A DNA stretch of 12,500 nt from Botryococcus braunii (GCA_002005505.1 KV908383.1:377501-390000), one strand, 5' to 3'. Shown: positions 1-6,869, numbered from the stretch's first letter. The notes: a model not told the origin generated them from the letters alone. Translations and numbers: made by a program.

Positions 1-480
1 TTCCGTCCTCCTCCTCCTCCCTCCATTATCTCCTCCTTTCTCCTTTCATTTCTTCCTCTTTTATTTCGTCCTCCTCCGTTCATTTCCTCCTTTCTCCTTT
101 CAGAAGTTCCTTCTTTTTTTACGTCCCATCCCTTCTAACTCCTTTGATTTCATCGTGTCTGCCCTCCTCTTCCTTTCCTTTGTTCCTCTTTTTTTGGTGG
201 GCATGTATTTCCGCATCTTTCTTCTCTTCCCCCTCTCTCTTGCTCCCCCTCCTCCTCCTACCCTCTCTTCCCTCTTTCTCCTCCTCCTCCTGCTGTGAAT
301 GGGAGCTTCGCCTGTGTTTTTCGTTTCTTCCTGTAAGCCAAGGTTTCCCCCTTGCTTCCTCCTCCACTTCCTCCTCCTCTTCTTCAGTCATGGTTTCCCG
401 GGGCTCTTTTCCACCCCTAGCCCAGGGGACCGCCTTATTTTCCTCCCTCCTTGTCGTCCTCTTTCTGCTGAAGAGCCTCC
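1..480. repeat. Pyrimidine-rich low-complexity tract
   Basis: The plus strand is almost entirely C and T, with repeated CTCCTCC and CTCCTTTC blocks. A block reading CCTCCTTTCTCCTTTCA occurs twice within the first 105 bases, so local tandem duplication is visible. The open frames here translate to Ser/Leu/Phe runs on one strand and Glu/Arg/Lys runs on the other, as expected from the base composition. It probably lies in an intron of the transporter gene whose next exon starts at 1057, because no plausible transporter exon is seen upstream in the window. No gene is supported. Confidence 0.7.
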
Positions 481-504
481 ACACGATGGTCGCCCACGAC
501 AGAT

Positions 505-938
505 TGGGGGTAGATGAAACATGCACTATCATAAACCACATCCTTGAGATGGATGAACCACATGGAATGATTGCAGAACCCAGCAGAAGGATGGTTGAAC
601 CACACGCAACGGTCTCCTACCACAACGTAGGGGTGGTTGATTGATACACAATGGTGGCCTACAACGTCATAGGGCGGATGAACCACACAGAATGATTGTT
701 TAGAATAACATAGGGGTGGTTGAACAATACGCAGTGGCTGCGTACCACAGCATGAAGGTTGGTAACATAGGGGTGGTTGAAATATGCACAGTGGTTGCGT
801 ATCACAGCATAGGGGTGGATGAACCGTAGATAGTGGTTTCCCTTCCACGTGGCATCGGGGTGGATGAACCACACACAAAGGTTGTCTACCACAGCACAGG
901 GGTGGATGAATGAACCAAACACAGTGACCGCCTGTCAA

Positions 939-1007
<69 letters not shown>

Positions 1008-1020
1008 GTGGATGAATGAC
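505..1020. repeat. Degenerate 42-bp minisatellite, about 10 units
   Basis: Units begin with a TGGATGAACCA or TGGTTGAAC core and end with a CACAGCATAGGGG-like segment. Unit starts fall near 549, 591, 633, 675, 717, 774, 816, 861 and 903, with a last core at 1008. Most steps are exactly 42 bp; one unit carries about 15 extra bases and one carries 3. Because 42 is divisible by three, the minus strand reads as a 14-residue periodic pattern around HPPLCCGxQPLCVV, which makes a long but meaningless open frame. The array sits in the intron upstream of the transporter exon at 1057. Confidence 0.8.
941..1004. repeat. (GT)32 microsatellite
   Basis: Thirty-two perfect GT dinucleotides lie inside the last unit of the 42-bp minisatellite: the left part of the unit ends at 940, and the unit-terminal GGGG followed by the TGGATGAATGA core resumes at about 1005. 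The tract ends about 50 bp before the inferred splice acceptor at 1055-1056. Confidence 0.95.
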
Positions 1021-1056
1021 CCAGAAGCTTGGCTGACGAGTGATTGGCAAGCGCAG

Positions 1057-1203
1057 GAGCGGAGGGGGAGATGGAACAGCCTGAACTCCATCATCAGCTG
1101 GGGCTGGGCAGGCAGTGCCCTGATTGGGGGTTACCTCATCCAAAAATATGGTTACACCGTCACCTTCGGAGTCACCGCTGTTGTGCAGCTCATGGCCTGG
1201 CTG
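1057..1203 (+). CDS. Transporter penultimate exon
   Basis: 49 codons, starting after a GCGCAG acceptor and ending before a GTACGT donor. Both boundaries are phase 0. It encodes the penultimate helix and most of the last helix of the MFS-like protein. An alternative acceptor at GCAAG, about 8 bases upstream, would change the frame and is less likely. Confidence 0.6.
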
Positions 1204-1320
1204 GTACGTTCTTCAGGGGGATTCTTCCGGCAATTCGAACTTGCTTTTTACAGCCCTCCCCTTGCATGTGTGCATGCGTACCCGCCTGGGCGCGCTCGTG
1301 GGTGGGTGCGTGCGCGTGCG

Positions 1321-1364
<44 letters not shown>

Positions 1365-2925
1365 TGTGCGCGCGCGCGTGCGTGCGTGCGTGCGCGCGCG
1401 CAGGCGCATGGGCAGGCGCGGGCGTTTGCTTTTCAGGGAGGGGGGTGTCGCGGGGGGGGGGGGGTCGAAGTCGTCAAAGCATGTCCTCGGCCTTCAAGTT
1501 TCTCTCCTTTTCCAAGTGATGAGCATGCCTGCTTGTGGAAGTCTGCCATCCATTTGTAGCGCTTTTTGTTTGGCTCTGCAGTACGCCTGTCCGTTATATC
1601 GAGGGTTATGCGGCATATCTGCCGGCGCTTGGGTAGTACGCATGCCCGTCCGGCCTGCAATATGCGTGTCCGTTGGCCGGGCCGCACAGCCTCTGTTTGA
1701 GGCTCTGCGGTACACCTGACTTACCGCACCGGGACAGTGTTGCATGCCCTGGGGGTCGCAGAGCAGGGCATCATTCCTTCACCAGAGAGGGTCACGAGCA
1801 GGGTTCTACAACCACGGGTCCTGTACGGGTTGGCCAAAATGGCTACGGGTCACGTACGAGTCTTTGAGGGGCGTAGGGGTAACCCGTAGACCTCCGGCTC
1901 TTTTTGGCTCAAAAGTACGCGTACTACCCGGGTTACATTTGTGGGATTTTACGGGTACCCGTATATTTTTGTAGGGCAATGAGTCGATTTTACGGGTACA
2001 AAATTTGTGACTCCCTGCTGCTAGCGAATAGGAAGTGACTACAGTGATTGGGACCAAATCTGGAGTCCATATTAGGGTCCCACGGACGGTCAGACTACCG
2101 CAGGTTGATGTAAAGGCGGAATCCCGGCGGAAACTGCGGAATTCCTGCATTTTGTGTCCCCATACATATGTTGCTCTGCCATACAGGTACCTGTAGAAAG
2201 GTCGCCCTCCTGTGCACCGTTTTACGGGTAGGGTCCGGGCGAAAAATCGGCCGGAATCTGGGTTTCCTGAACAGATTTTCGGAGGCCTGTAGAACCCTGG
2301 TCACGAGGTTGGCCTCCGGAATGGTGGGTGTCCTCATCCTCACAGATATAATGCATTGCGAATGCAGACATCCCGCCAAAGGCCCCATCCCGAGACGGTC
2401 CTGTGAGCCTAAATGAGGTCCAATCTCGACGTCATTGGGGTGGCCAAGCCCCGCCTGGTGCTAGTGCCACTATGAATGCCACTGTGCAAGCCTGGAAAAC
2501 GGGCTCCAGGAATCCGCCCAAAGAAAGGCAAACAGCTGCATTCGGACCAATTCGCAGCCTCACCCTGAAGTTTGGCGTCGGGGGGGGGGCGGGGGTGTCC
2601 TGCAAAGACTGTAAAGTGTGCATGACTCTTCCCGGCACACGCGGCACACCGGTCCTGAGGGGGGGGACCGGTCGGGGGAGCGGAGCAGGTGCTCGTACCA
2701 CTGGTGTTGGTGGTGCCGCGGCGGGAGTGCGGCTTCACCAGCCACAGCAGCATGGATCCGCTGCCCGATTCGGACGAGGAAACTGCATCCATGGAGGATG
2801 GCGAGGGTTGCTCGCGCCAGCCCACTCCGCGCATGCGGCGGGTCGACTCCAACCTGAGCATGAGCTTTTGGGAAACGGCCGAGGCGGAGAAGGGCAAGGC
2901 GGTCAGCGGATTCGACGATGGATAG
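1057..2925 (+). CDS. MFS-type transporter, C-terminal part, two exons (5' partial)
   Basis: Spliced coding region join(1057..1203, 2689..2925), 127 codons plus a TAG stop; earlier exons lie outside the window. The first part reads ERRGRWNSLNSI, then a WGWAGSALIGGYLI helix, a KYGY turn and TFGVTAVVQLMAWL. This layout is typical of the last two helices of major facilitator superfamily transporters, with R-G-R-W before the penultimate helix and G-S-A..GG inside it. Joining the exons continues the last helix into VLVPLVLVVP, giving about 25 unbroken hydrophobic residues before an RR stop-transfer end, which is strong support for the splice. Both junctions are phase 0. After the membrane comes a hydrophilic tail of about 65 residues, acidic at first (DSDEE) and Ser/Arg-rich later (RRVDSNLS), expected in the cytoplasm. 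The substrate cannot be told. The superfamily is probable; the exact family is unknown. Confidence 0.6.
1306..1402. repeat. 97-bp alternating purine/pyrimidine tract with (TG)19
   Basis: From 1306 to 1402 every base alternates purine and pyrimidine without a break. A (TG)19 core at 1323-1360 is flanked by mixed GCGCGTGCG segments. Such sequence is the classic type able to adopt Z-DNA under negative supercoiling. It lies about 100 bp inside the transporter's last intron. Confidence 0.9.
1791..1798. repeat. Left 8-bp target-site duplication GTCACGAG
   Basis: It directly abuts the left terminal inverted repeat and is identical to 2300-2307. Removing 1799-2307 would restore an uninterrupted pre-insertion site. 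Confidence 0.88.
1799..2299. mobile_element. Non-autonomous hAT-type element (MITE), 501 bp, complete
   Basis: The element starts CAGGGTTCTACA at 1799-1810 and ends with its exact reverse complement TGTAGAACCCTG at 2288-2299. It is flanked by the same 8 bp, GTCACGAG, at 1791-1798 and 2300-2307. Termini of the form CAGGG...CCCTG with an 8-bp target duplication are hallmarks of the hAT transposon superfamily. Inside are six ACGGGT and two ACCCGT motifs (1814, 1825, 1845, 1951, 1992, 2224 and 1882, 1957), mostly in the left half. They resemble the subterminal repeats that hAT transposases bind, but that role is inferred. No transposase frame exists, so movement would have needed a transposase supplied in trans. 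It inserted into the last intron of the transporter gene and is therefore removed by splicing. The perfect target duplication suggests a fairly recent or well-preserved insertion. Confidence 0.88.
2300..2307. repeat. Right 8-bp target-site duplication GTCACGAG
   Basis: It directly abuts the right terminal inverted repeat and is identical to 1791-1798. Confidence 0.88.
2689..2925 (+). CDS. Transporter terminal exon with stop
   Basis: 78 codons and a TAG at 2923-2925, beginning after a GGAGCAG acceptor at 2682-2688. It opens with VLVPLVLVVPRR, completing the last membrane helix, and continues into an acidic and serine-rich tail that ends SGFDDG. An internal ATG (2752) could be mistaken for a gene start, but the upstream hydrophobic codons fit the preceding exon in frame. 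The acceptor lacks a good pyrimidine tract because the sequence before it is G-rich; that is the weakest point of this model. Confidence 0.55.
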   Translation: MLVPLVLVVPRRECGFTSHSSMDPLPDSDEETASMEDGEGCSRQPTPRMRRVDSNLSMSFWETAEAEKGKAVSGFDDG

Positions 2926-3070
2926 GGGCTCGCGCGAGGGCCCGGTGTGCCTTGATGACGCCCTGCTTGCGCGCGCGCGTGTGCTTGGCCCTCTGGAAGG
3001 GAGAGGTGGTGAAACGGGGAGTGGGGATGTGGGAAGGAAAGCGAGCGGCGCGTCAACCAACAGACCCAGA

Positions 3071-3200
3071 GGGAAATTTAAACTGGGAAGAGGACTCCTT
3101 GGCGAGGAATTTGAAGTTGGGAAAAGGAGTTCCTAACGGAAATTTGAAGAGGGAAAAGGAATCCATGGAGTGGAATTGAGAAGGGGGGAAGTTTAATCCC
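3071..3200. repeat. Degenerate 33-bp purine-rich tandem repeat, about 4 units
   Basis: A GGAAATTTGAAGNGGGAAAAGG-like core recurs near 3072, 3106, 3138 and 3172, a period of 32 to 34 bp. Later copies are increasingly diverged. It begins about 145 bp after the transporter stop codon, so it probably lies in the 3' untranslated region or just beyond. No canonical AATAAA was seen nearby. Confidence 0.65.
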
Positions 3201-4060
3201 TTCTTTCTGAGCGTTCTGCCCCTTTCTACAGCATTTTCAGTTCCTAGAGGAGTTTGGCACCCTTTGTGCAGCTTGCATCCCTCCGCCCGTAGCTCTCTGG
3301 TGGGGTGTGCCTCACGATGGCTGCTGACCACAGCGGCATTCGCAAGGGCACCATGTTCAGAACGATTGGCGCGTGGTCTCATCACAAGGGAAGAGAAGGG
3401 GGGGGGGCGGGAGCACGCTTAACGAGCGGTACAAGAATGGTACGCAAACGGGACACGTTGCCGTAGCACAGAGTCGCTAACTGCATCAACCTGTTGATGC
3501 AGTTACGGTTGGGTGCAACACCGAGAACTGTTTCTGTTGACAGCGACATTTGCTGCACATTTTTTTGAAGTCATTAAGGCAGCGGTATGTTTCTGCCACC
3601 AATGCAGCTGGCAGCTGTATGAGCGCGAATATCTGCAGGTTTCTTCGCATCCTTCTGCTCCCGGAGGCAAACTTCGGCGGTTGAAAAGACGAGAATGGGA
3701 AATCGGGGTGTTCTTTTGAGCAGAACCCCTGTGAGGTGCTTGAGAAAAGCATGTTTGCGTCGATGCACAAGACCACTCTCCCCATCATGCCCAGCAAAAG
3801 TAGAAAGAGGGTGCGCGGTACAATGTGCAGAGAGTGCGTGGTACTGCCCACTGCAGTGCAATGTTCTTGTTCATGATGACCGCCACATGGTGCCACGTGA
3901 TGGCTTTGAACTCCAGGTGGGGGGTTCACTTGTCGTTCTCCTCCTGAATCACGGCGCCGCTCATTACTTGTGAGTTCCCTGTGGGCCAGTAGGAGCTTCT
4001 CCATGCTGCACCAGGGGAGCTCCATCGATTCCGCCACAACTTCTGATGCAGGCTCATGCG
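3201..4060. other. Intergenic stretch, no supported gene
   Basis: A minus-strand open frame of 251 codons covers 3486-4241. It has no recognisable domain, crosses the 36-bp repeat at 4069-4125 and has no visible gene context. It ends LNDFKKMCSKCRCQQKQF, which has a plausible protein texture but is not diagnostic. I treat it as unproven. The only clear structure here is the inverted repeat at 3478-3505. Confidence 0.4.
3478..3505. repeat. Perfect 13-bp inverted repeat, 2-nt spacer
   Basis: TAACTGCATCAAC at 3478-3490 is followed by CT and then its exact reverse complement at 3493-3505. The stem does not extend further at either end. The sequence could form a cruciform or an RNA hairpin. No U-tract follows, so it does not look like a terminator. 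Confidence 0.9.
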
Positions 4061-4068
4061 GCTTCCTG

Positions 4069-4125
4069 CATTGGTGGCGGTACGCACAGTGGTGACTCAT
4101 GAAACATTGGTGGCGGTACGCACAG
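4069..4125. repeat. 36-bp direct repeat, two copies
   Basis: A 21-bp identical core beginning CATTGGTGGCGG occurs at 4069-4089 and 4105-4125, with 15 bp between. It lies about 100 bp before the 62-bp array but its sequence is unrelated. Confidence 0.85.
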
Positions 4126-4224
4126 CGGGACGGAGCAGGGTCTCTGCAATGCTGGACGCGTTTAGAGAGGCTTCTGCTGCCCTTGGAGTGTGCTCTCTGG
4201 GTATTTGAAGACGTGAGTGTGGCC

Positions 4225-4720
4225 ACCATGCATGGGTGCACAGCAGTGGAGCAGTTTTAGGGCAAACTCCGGCGAGGTGTGCGTGTGCTTTTTATGGTTT
4301 CACGGCGTCGGAACGTCGCGCTTTTAAAATGTATGCCATTGTGCGGCCTTCCCGCCGCCATTGGCTGTGTGAATTTGTACAGCGTCAGAGCAAATCTTCA
4401 GAAGGTATGAATGTGCACATTACGGTTGCACCACAGTGGAGTAGTGTTGGAGCAAACCTCGAGGAGGTGTGAGTGTGCTTATTATGGCTGTACTGCAGTT
4501 GAACAGCCTCAGAGCAAATCCCCAGAAGGTGTGCATGTGGCACATTACGGTTGCATCACAGGGGAGCAGTGTTAGGGCAACCCCCGACGAGGTGTGAGTG
4601 TGCTAATTATGGTTGTACTGCAGTGGAATAGCGTCAGATTAAATCCCCTGAAGGTGCGCATGTGCACAATCCGGTTGCACCACAGGGGAGAAGTGTTAGA
4701 GCAATTCCCAAGAAGGTGAG
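4225..4720. repeat. 62-bp tandem repeat array with alternating A/B units (124-bp dimers)
   Basis: GGT-starting unit boundaries fall at 4404, 4466, 4528, 4591, 4653 and 4715, giving steps of 62, 62, 63, 62 and 62. Two unit types alternate. Type B (4404, 4528, 4653) contains ATTACGGTTGCACCACAG and ends GAGCAGTGTTAGGGCAA-like. Type A (4466, 4591) contains ATTATGGNTGTACTGCAG and ends CAGCNTCAGANNAAATCCCC-like. Same-type copies 124 bp apart are more alike than neighbours, which is a higher-order repeat. Decayed copies extend left: a shortened B-like unit ends at about 4275 and a diverged stretch covers 4276-4403. The array has no open frame of interest. Confidence 0.85.
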
Positions 4721-5187
4721 GCACTGGGGTCCCCAGAAGGCCTCCAGCATCTGAATACCCATAACCCCTGCGAAGCTGAGTAGCTTCGATTCCGCATTAC
4801 CACAGGATCGATGGTTCTTTGTGAATTGCCTGATCACGTAATACAGTAGCTTCATGAAGCTACTGCCATTCACCCACTGCAGCGACCGTTGCAACTTGCC
4901 AGTCCAACATTGGACGCAGTGAAGATGGGTATTATCCAGGTAATTTTGCCGGAGGCCGTATTCTCGAGTGTAAGGCATCAAGTTTTGGTGACGCTTTCGC
5001 GAAGCCGTTGCCAATCCCATTGCACCGTTATTGTATGAGTGACAGCATTGTGGTTGGCAATGGCAAGTGAATATCCAAAACGGCGTCGCTCTGTTTCATC
5101 CAACAGGCTGCAGCACGCCATTGCGCCATGGTGGCCGCCTAAACAAAAGTAGTAGTTTCGGCTACTGCAGATGTGGCTTGCGTGCAT
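4719..5187 (-). pseudogene. Possible frameshifted protein fragment, unidentified
   Basis: On the minus strand a frame from 5187 down to 4978 reads ...ETERRRFGYSLAIANHNAVTH... and stops at a TGA after RESVTKT. A different frame then continues from about 4985 downward with NLMPYTREYGLRQNYLDN and runs on to about 4719 (MLEAFWGP) before entering the 62-bp array. The two join naturally if one A is missing from an AAAA run near 4983-4986 (minus-strand CACCAAAACTTGATG). The composition looks protein-like, but no family is recognised. It could be a decayed gene, a transposon-derived piece, an exon set of a minus-strand gene, or chance. There is no clear start or splice site. Confidence 0.3.
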
Positions 5188-5600
5188 GGGGGAAAAAAAA
5201 AGAAAAAAAAAAGGAGGGGAAAAAAAAGGAAAAAAGTAAGAGCTCCTCGAGGTGCCTTAGGTGGAAGTAGACGATTTTAACTTCGAAATTTCGTTCAAAT
5301 GATGCGTCGAGTTAGAATGATCGGTTCGAGAAGAGTGTTTGGCCTTTGCAGTGTGACATTATTAAAAGCTTTTCTGATCCGCGGCTGTTCCTTAGGGCGA
5401 CAGCTCTGCGTACGCCCTGCAGGATGTGCCTGGGCTCGTGCGGAGGAACAAGATATCCTCTCATTCGATGAGCAAACGGTCTGCTGGTTCAGTGCGTTCC
5501 ACTGGATGAACATGCATTTATACACCAGAAGCTTCCTAGGTTGAGAAGCTCCCTTTTAATGCTAGTATAACAGTAGTGGTAAGCCTGTCGCTTGCTCGCT
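5188..5600. other. Intergenic, A-rich tract then unique sequence
   Basis: 5190-5236 is an A/G-only stretch of poly(A) runs broken by G. It could be a microsatellite or the tail of an old retrocopy, but no retroelement body is visible to its left. 5240-5600 holds a plus-strand open frame of 81 codons (5299-5544) with no recognisable features. Nothing else is supported. Confidence 0.4.
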
Positions 5601-5602
5601 CG

Positions 5603-5606
<4 letters not shown>

Positions 5607-5667
<61 letters not shown>

Positions 5668-5799
5668 CCCCCCCCACACACACACACACACACCCCCACA
5701 CACGTGTGTGTGTGTGTGGGGGGGGGGGGTGTGTGTGTGAGTGTGTAGACAGGCACACTCTCTCCAAACCCGCCCCCCCCCCCCCACACACACACACAC

Positions 5800-5876
<77 letters not shown>

Positions 5877-5939
5877 GGTCTGTGTGTTCACACACAGACC
5901 CACTCTCTCCAACCCCCGCCCCCACCCCACCCACCCACC

Positions 5940-6000
<61 letters not shown>
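5607..6000. repeat. Compound microsatellite cluster (CT)n, C-runs, (AC)n, (TG)33, (AC)26
   Basis: In order: (CT)29 at 5607-5664, an 11-C run at 5665-5675, an AC/CCCCC/AC segment meeting GT at a CACGTG centre (5701-5706), a G-run and GT tract, then a 13-C run, (AC)n, ATG, (TG)33 at 5803-5868, GGGT repeats, a short hairpin at 5874-5903, CCAC repeats and (AC)26 at 5949-6000. The non-repeat piece ACTCTCTCCAAACCCGCCCC at about 5756 recurs with small changes at about 5902, so part of the cluster was duplicated. Translations give only Thr-His and Cys-Val runs and do not indicate genes. Confidence 0.9.
5874..5903. repeat. 14-bp perfect inverted repeat inside the microsatellite cluster
   Basis: GTGGGTCTGTGTGT at 5874-5887 and ACACACAGACCCAC at 5890-5903 are exact reverse complements with a two-base TC spacer. 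The arms include non-dinucleotide bases (GGGTC/GACCC), so this is more than repeat self-complementarity. Confidence 0.9.
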
Positions 6001-6002
<2 letters not shown>

Positions 6003-6585
6003 TAATAACAAGAAAGTGAAGTGCATGGAAACACACAGTACGCAAACAAACAGAAAGTAAACTCCACCAAGAACTCATTTTGCTTGATAGCTTGGAAGGC
6101 ATTAGGCAACGAAACAATCCCAGGTGACTCCTGCCCCGGCCTGGGACCCTGTTCCTAGATGATGCGAACTAAGGAGAAGTATTGGGCGTTTGGAAGGTGT
6201 GCCTGGAATCCCAGAAACCTCTCTTGGGACTATTCGGTTCTCTGTCACGCCCTGGAGATTACTGGCAGAAAGTGGCGCCGTCCATCGTATGTACGCACGT
6301 GCCATTCGCACGTGCTAACTTTCCTGTGGTCCCTGAAACATTATCACAGATAACTTATCTGTGAGATTATGACCATCTCACATGCACCCGAAAGCTCAAC
6401 GAGTTTAGAGTCCTATACTTGTTTTGAGCTCAGTTGGACTCTCTTCCTCGTCCTCTTGAGTACATGGTAAACAGAGCGATTAAGGGTATGTGAATGTCTC
6501 CAAGGTTTGGAACTCCGTCTGAGTAACCGGATGGCTGATAGTTATCGAACTGTATTTTTTCTCGAGATCTATATGCATAATTTGC
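6001..6585. other. Intergenic / upstream region of the coiled-coil gene
   Basis: Unique sequence without a supported gene. Short open frames on both strands show no recognisable features. A 9-bp inverted repeat (TCACAGATA at 6344-6352, TATCTGTGA at 6356-6364, 3-nt spacer) is the only structure noted. Confidence 0.4.
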
Positions 6586-6588
6586 GAT

Positions 6589-6597
6589 TAATATAAG
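6589..6597 (+). promoter_or_regulatory. Possible TATA box (AATATAAGG) of the coiled-coil gene
   Basis: An ATTAATATAAGGCG segment lies about 225 bp upstream of the inferred ATG at 6819. A transcription start about 30 bp downstream would leave a 5' leader of about 200 nt. A TGACGT element, the core of plant bZIP sites, lies near 6633. Both motifs are short and could be chance. A GATTTTAG just before 6732 could also be the acceptor of a leader intron. Confidence 0.22.
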
Positions 6598-6754
6598 GCG
6601 CTTGCAGAATGCCGTGGGTGAACCGGCAAGTGTGACGTAGTGATTTCCACCGACTGTATAGGTGCATCAAAGCTATGCTGTCGCCCAGGGTTGGTGGTTC
6701 CAGGACATGTCAAATAACTTAAACGATTTTAGATTGTTCAAGACCTTCCCGCCA

Positions 6755-6801
6755 ATGAGATGTTGGAGGAGGAGGCTAAACACCTGACCCACAATTTTTG
6801 A
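6755..6801 (+). promoter_or_regulatory. Two overlapping upstream ORFs in the 5' leader
   Basis: ATG at 6755 opens a 10-codon frame ending in TGA at 6785-6787. ATG at 6760, in another frame, opens 13 codons (MLEEEAKHLTHNF) ending in TGA at 6799-6801. Both close before the main ATG at 6819, whose context GTC-ATG-G (G at -3 and +4) is reasonable. If the leader is transcribed without a splice here, scanning ribosomes would meet both first, which commonly lowers translation of the main frame. Confidence 0.4.
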
Positions 6802-6818
6802 CACACTTCGAGCGTGTC

Positions 6819-6869
6819 ATGGCATCTCTTGAAGACCTCGTGAAGCAACTTCAGAAGGAGTTAGCCACG
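6819..6869 (+). CDS. Coiled-coil gene exon 1
   Basis: 17 codons from the inferred start (MASLEDLVKQLQKELAT) to a GTATGT donor. The start was chosen because it is the first ATG in the frame that continues through all later exons, and its -3/+4 context is G/G. Confidence 0.68.

Noticed and set aside
144..644. Plus-strand 166-codon frame with a hydrophobic LFSSLLVVLFLL stretch, considered as an upstream transporter exon
   Set aside because: Most of it is pyrimidine-rich low-complexity sequence that gives Leu/Ser/Phe automatically, and it runs into the minisatellite; no transporter motif or good splice pair was found.
435..1094. 219-codon minus-strand open frame with HPPLCC-type 14-residue periodicity
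   Set aside because: The frame is open because the minisatellite period (42 bp) is divisible by three and lacks stops in that frame; it runs straight through the (GT)32 tract and shows no independent gene signals.
1560..1720. Three look-alike segments (GTACGCCTGTCCGTT, GTACGCATGCCCGTCC, ATATGCGTGTCCGTT)
   Set aside because: Spacing is irregular and similarity short; insufficient to call a repeat family or an element.
2403..3179. 258-codon plus frame and overlapping 215- and 166-codon minus frames
   Set aside because: They overlap the terminal transporter exon in other frames in a GC-rich region with few stops; composition is Gly/Ala/Arg/Pro-rich and no domain is seen.
3486..4241. 251-codon minus-strand frame as a gene
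   Set aside because: No recognisable domain, it spans a 36-bp direct repeat, and no supporting start, splice or neighbour context; kept only as a remark in the intergenic entry.
4225..4720. Regularly spaced 62-bp repeats as a CRISPR array
   Set aside because: The whole unit repeats, with no constant-repeat/variable-spacer alternation, and the context is eukaryotic.
5190..5236. A-rich tract as a retrotransposon poly(A) tail
   Set aside because: No reverse transcriptase, SINE-like promoter or target duplication was found on its left; the neighbouring protein-like sequence lies on the opposite strand, the wrong orientation for a tail.
5697..5712. CACGTG (G-box-like) centre between AC and GT runs
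   Set aside because: It arises simply where (AC)n meets (GT)n, so the motif carries no regulatory information by itself.
5536..6117. Cys-Val, Thr-His and Arg-Glu repeat proteins from long open frames
   Set aside because: They are translations of dinucleotide repeats in all frames; the same applies at 943-1719, 7942-8301, 10591-11115 and 11482-12043.
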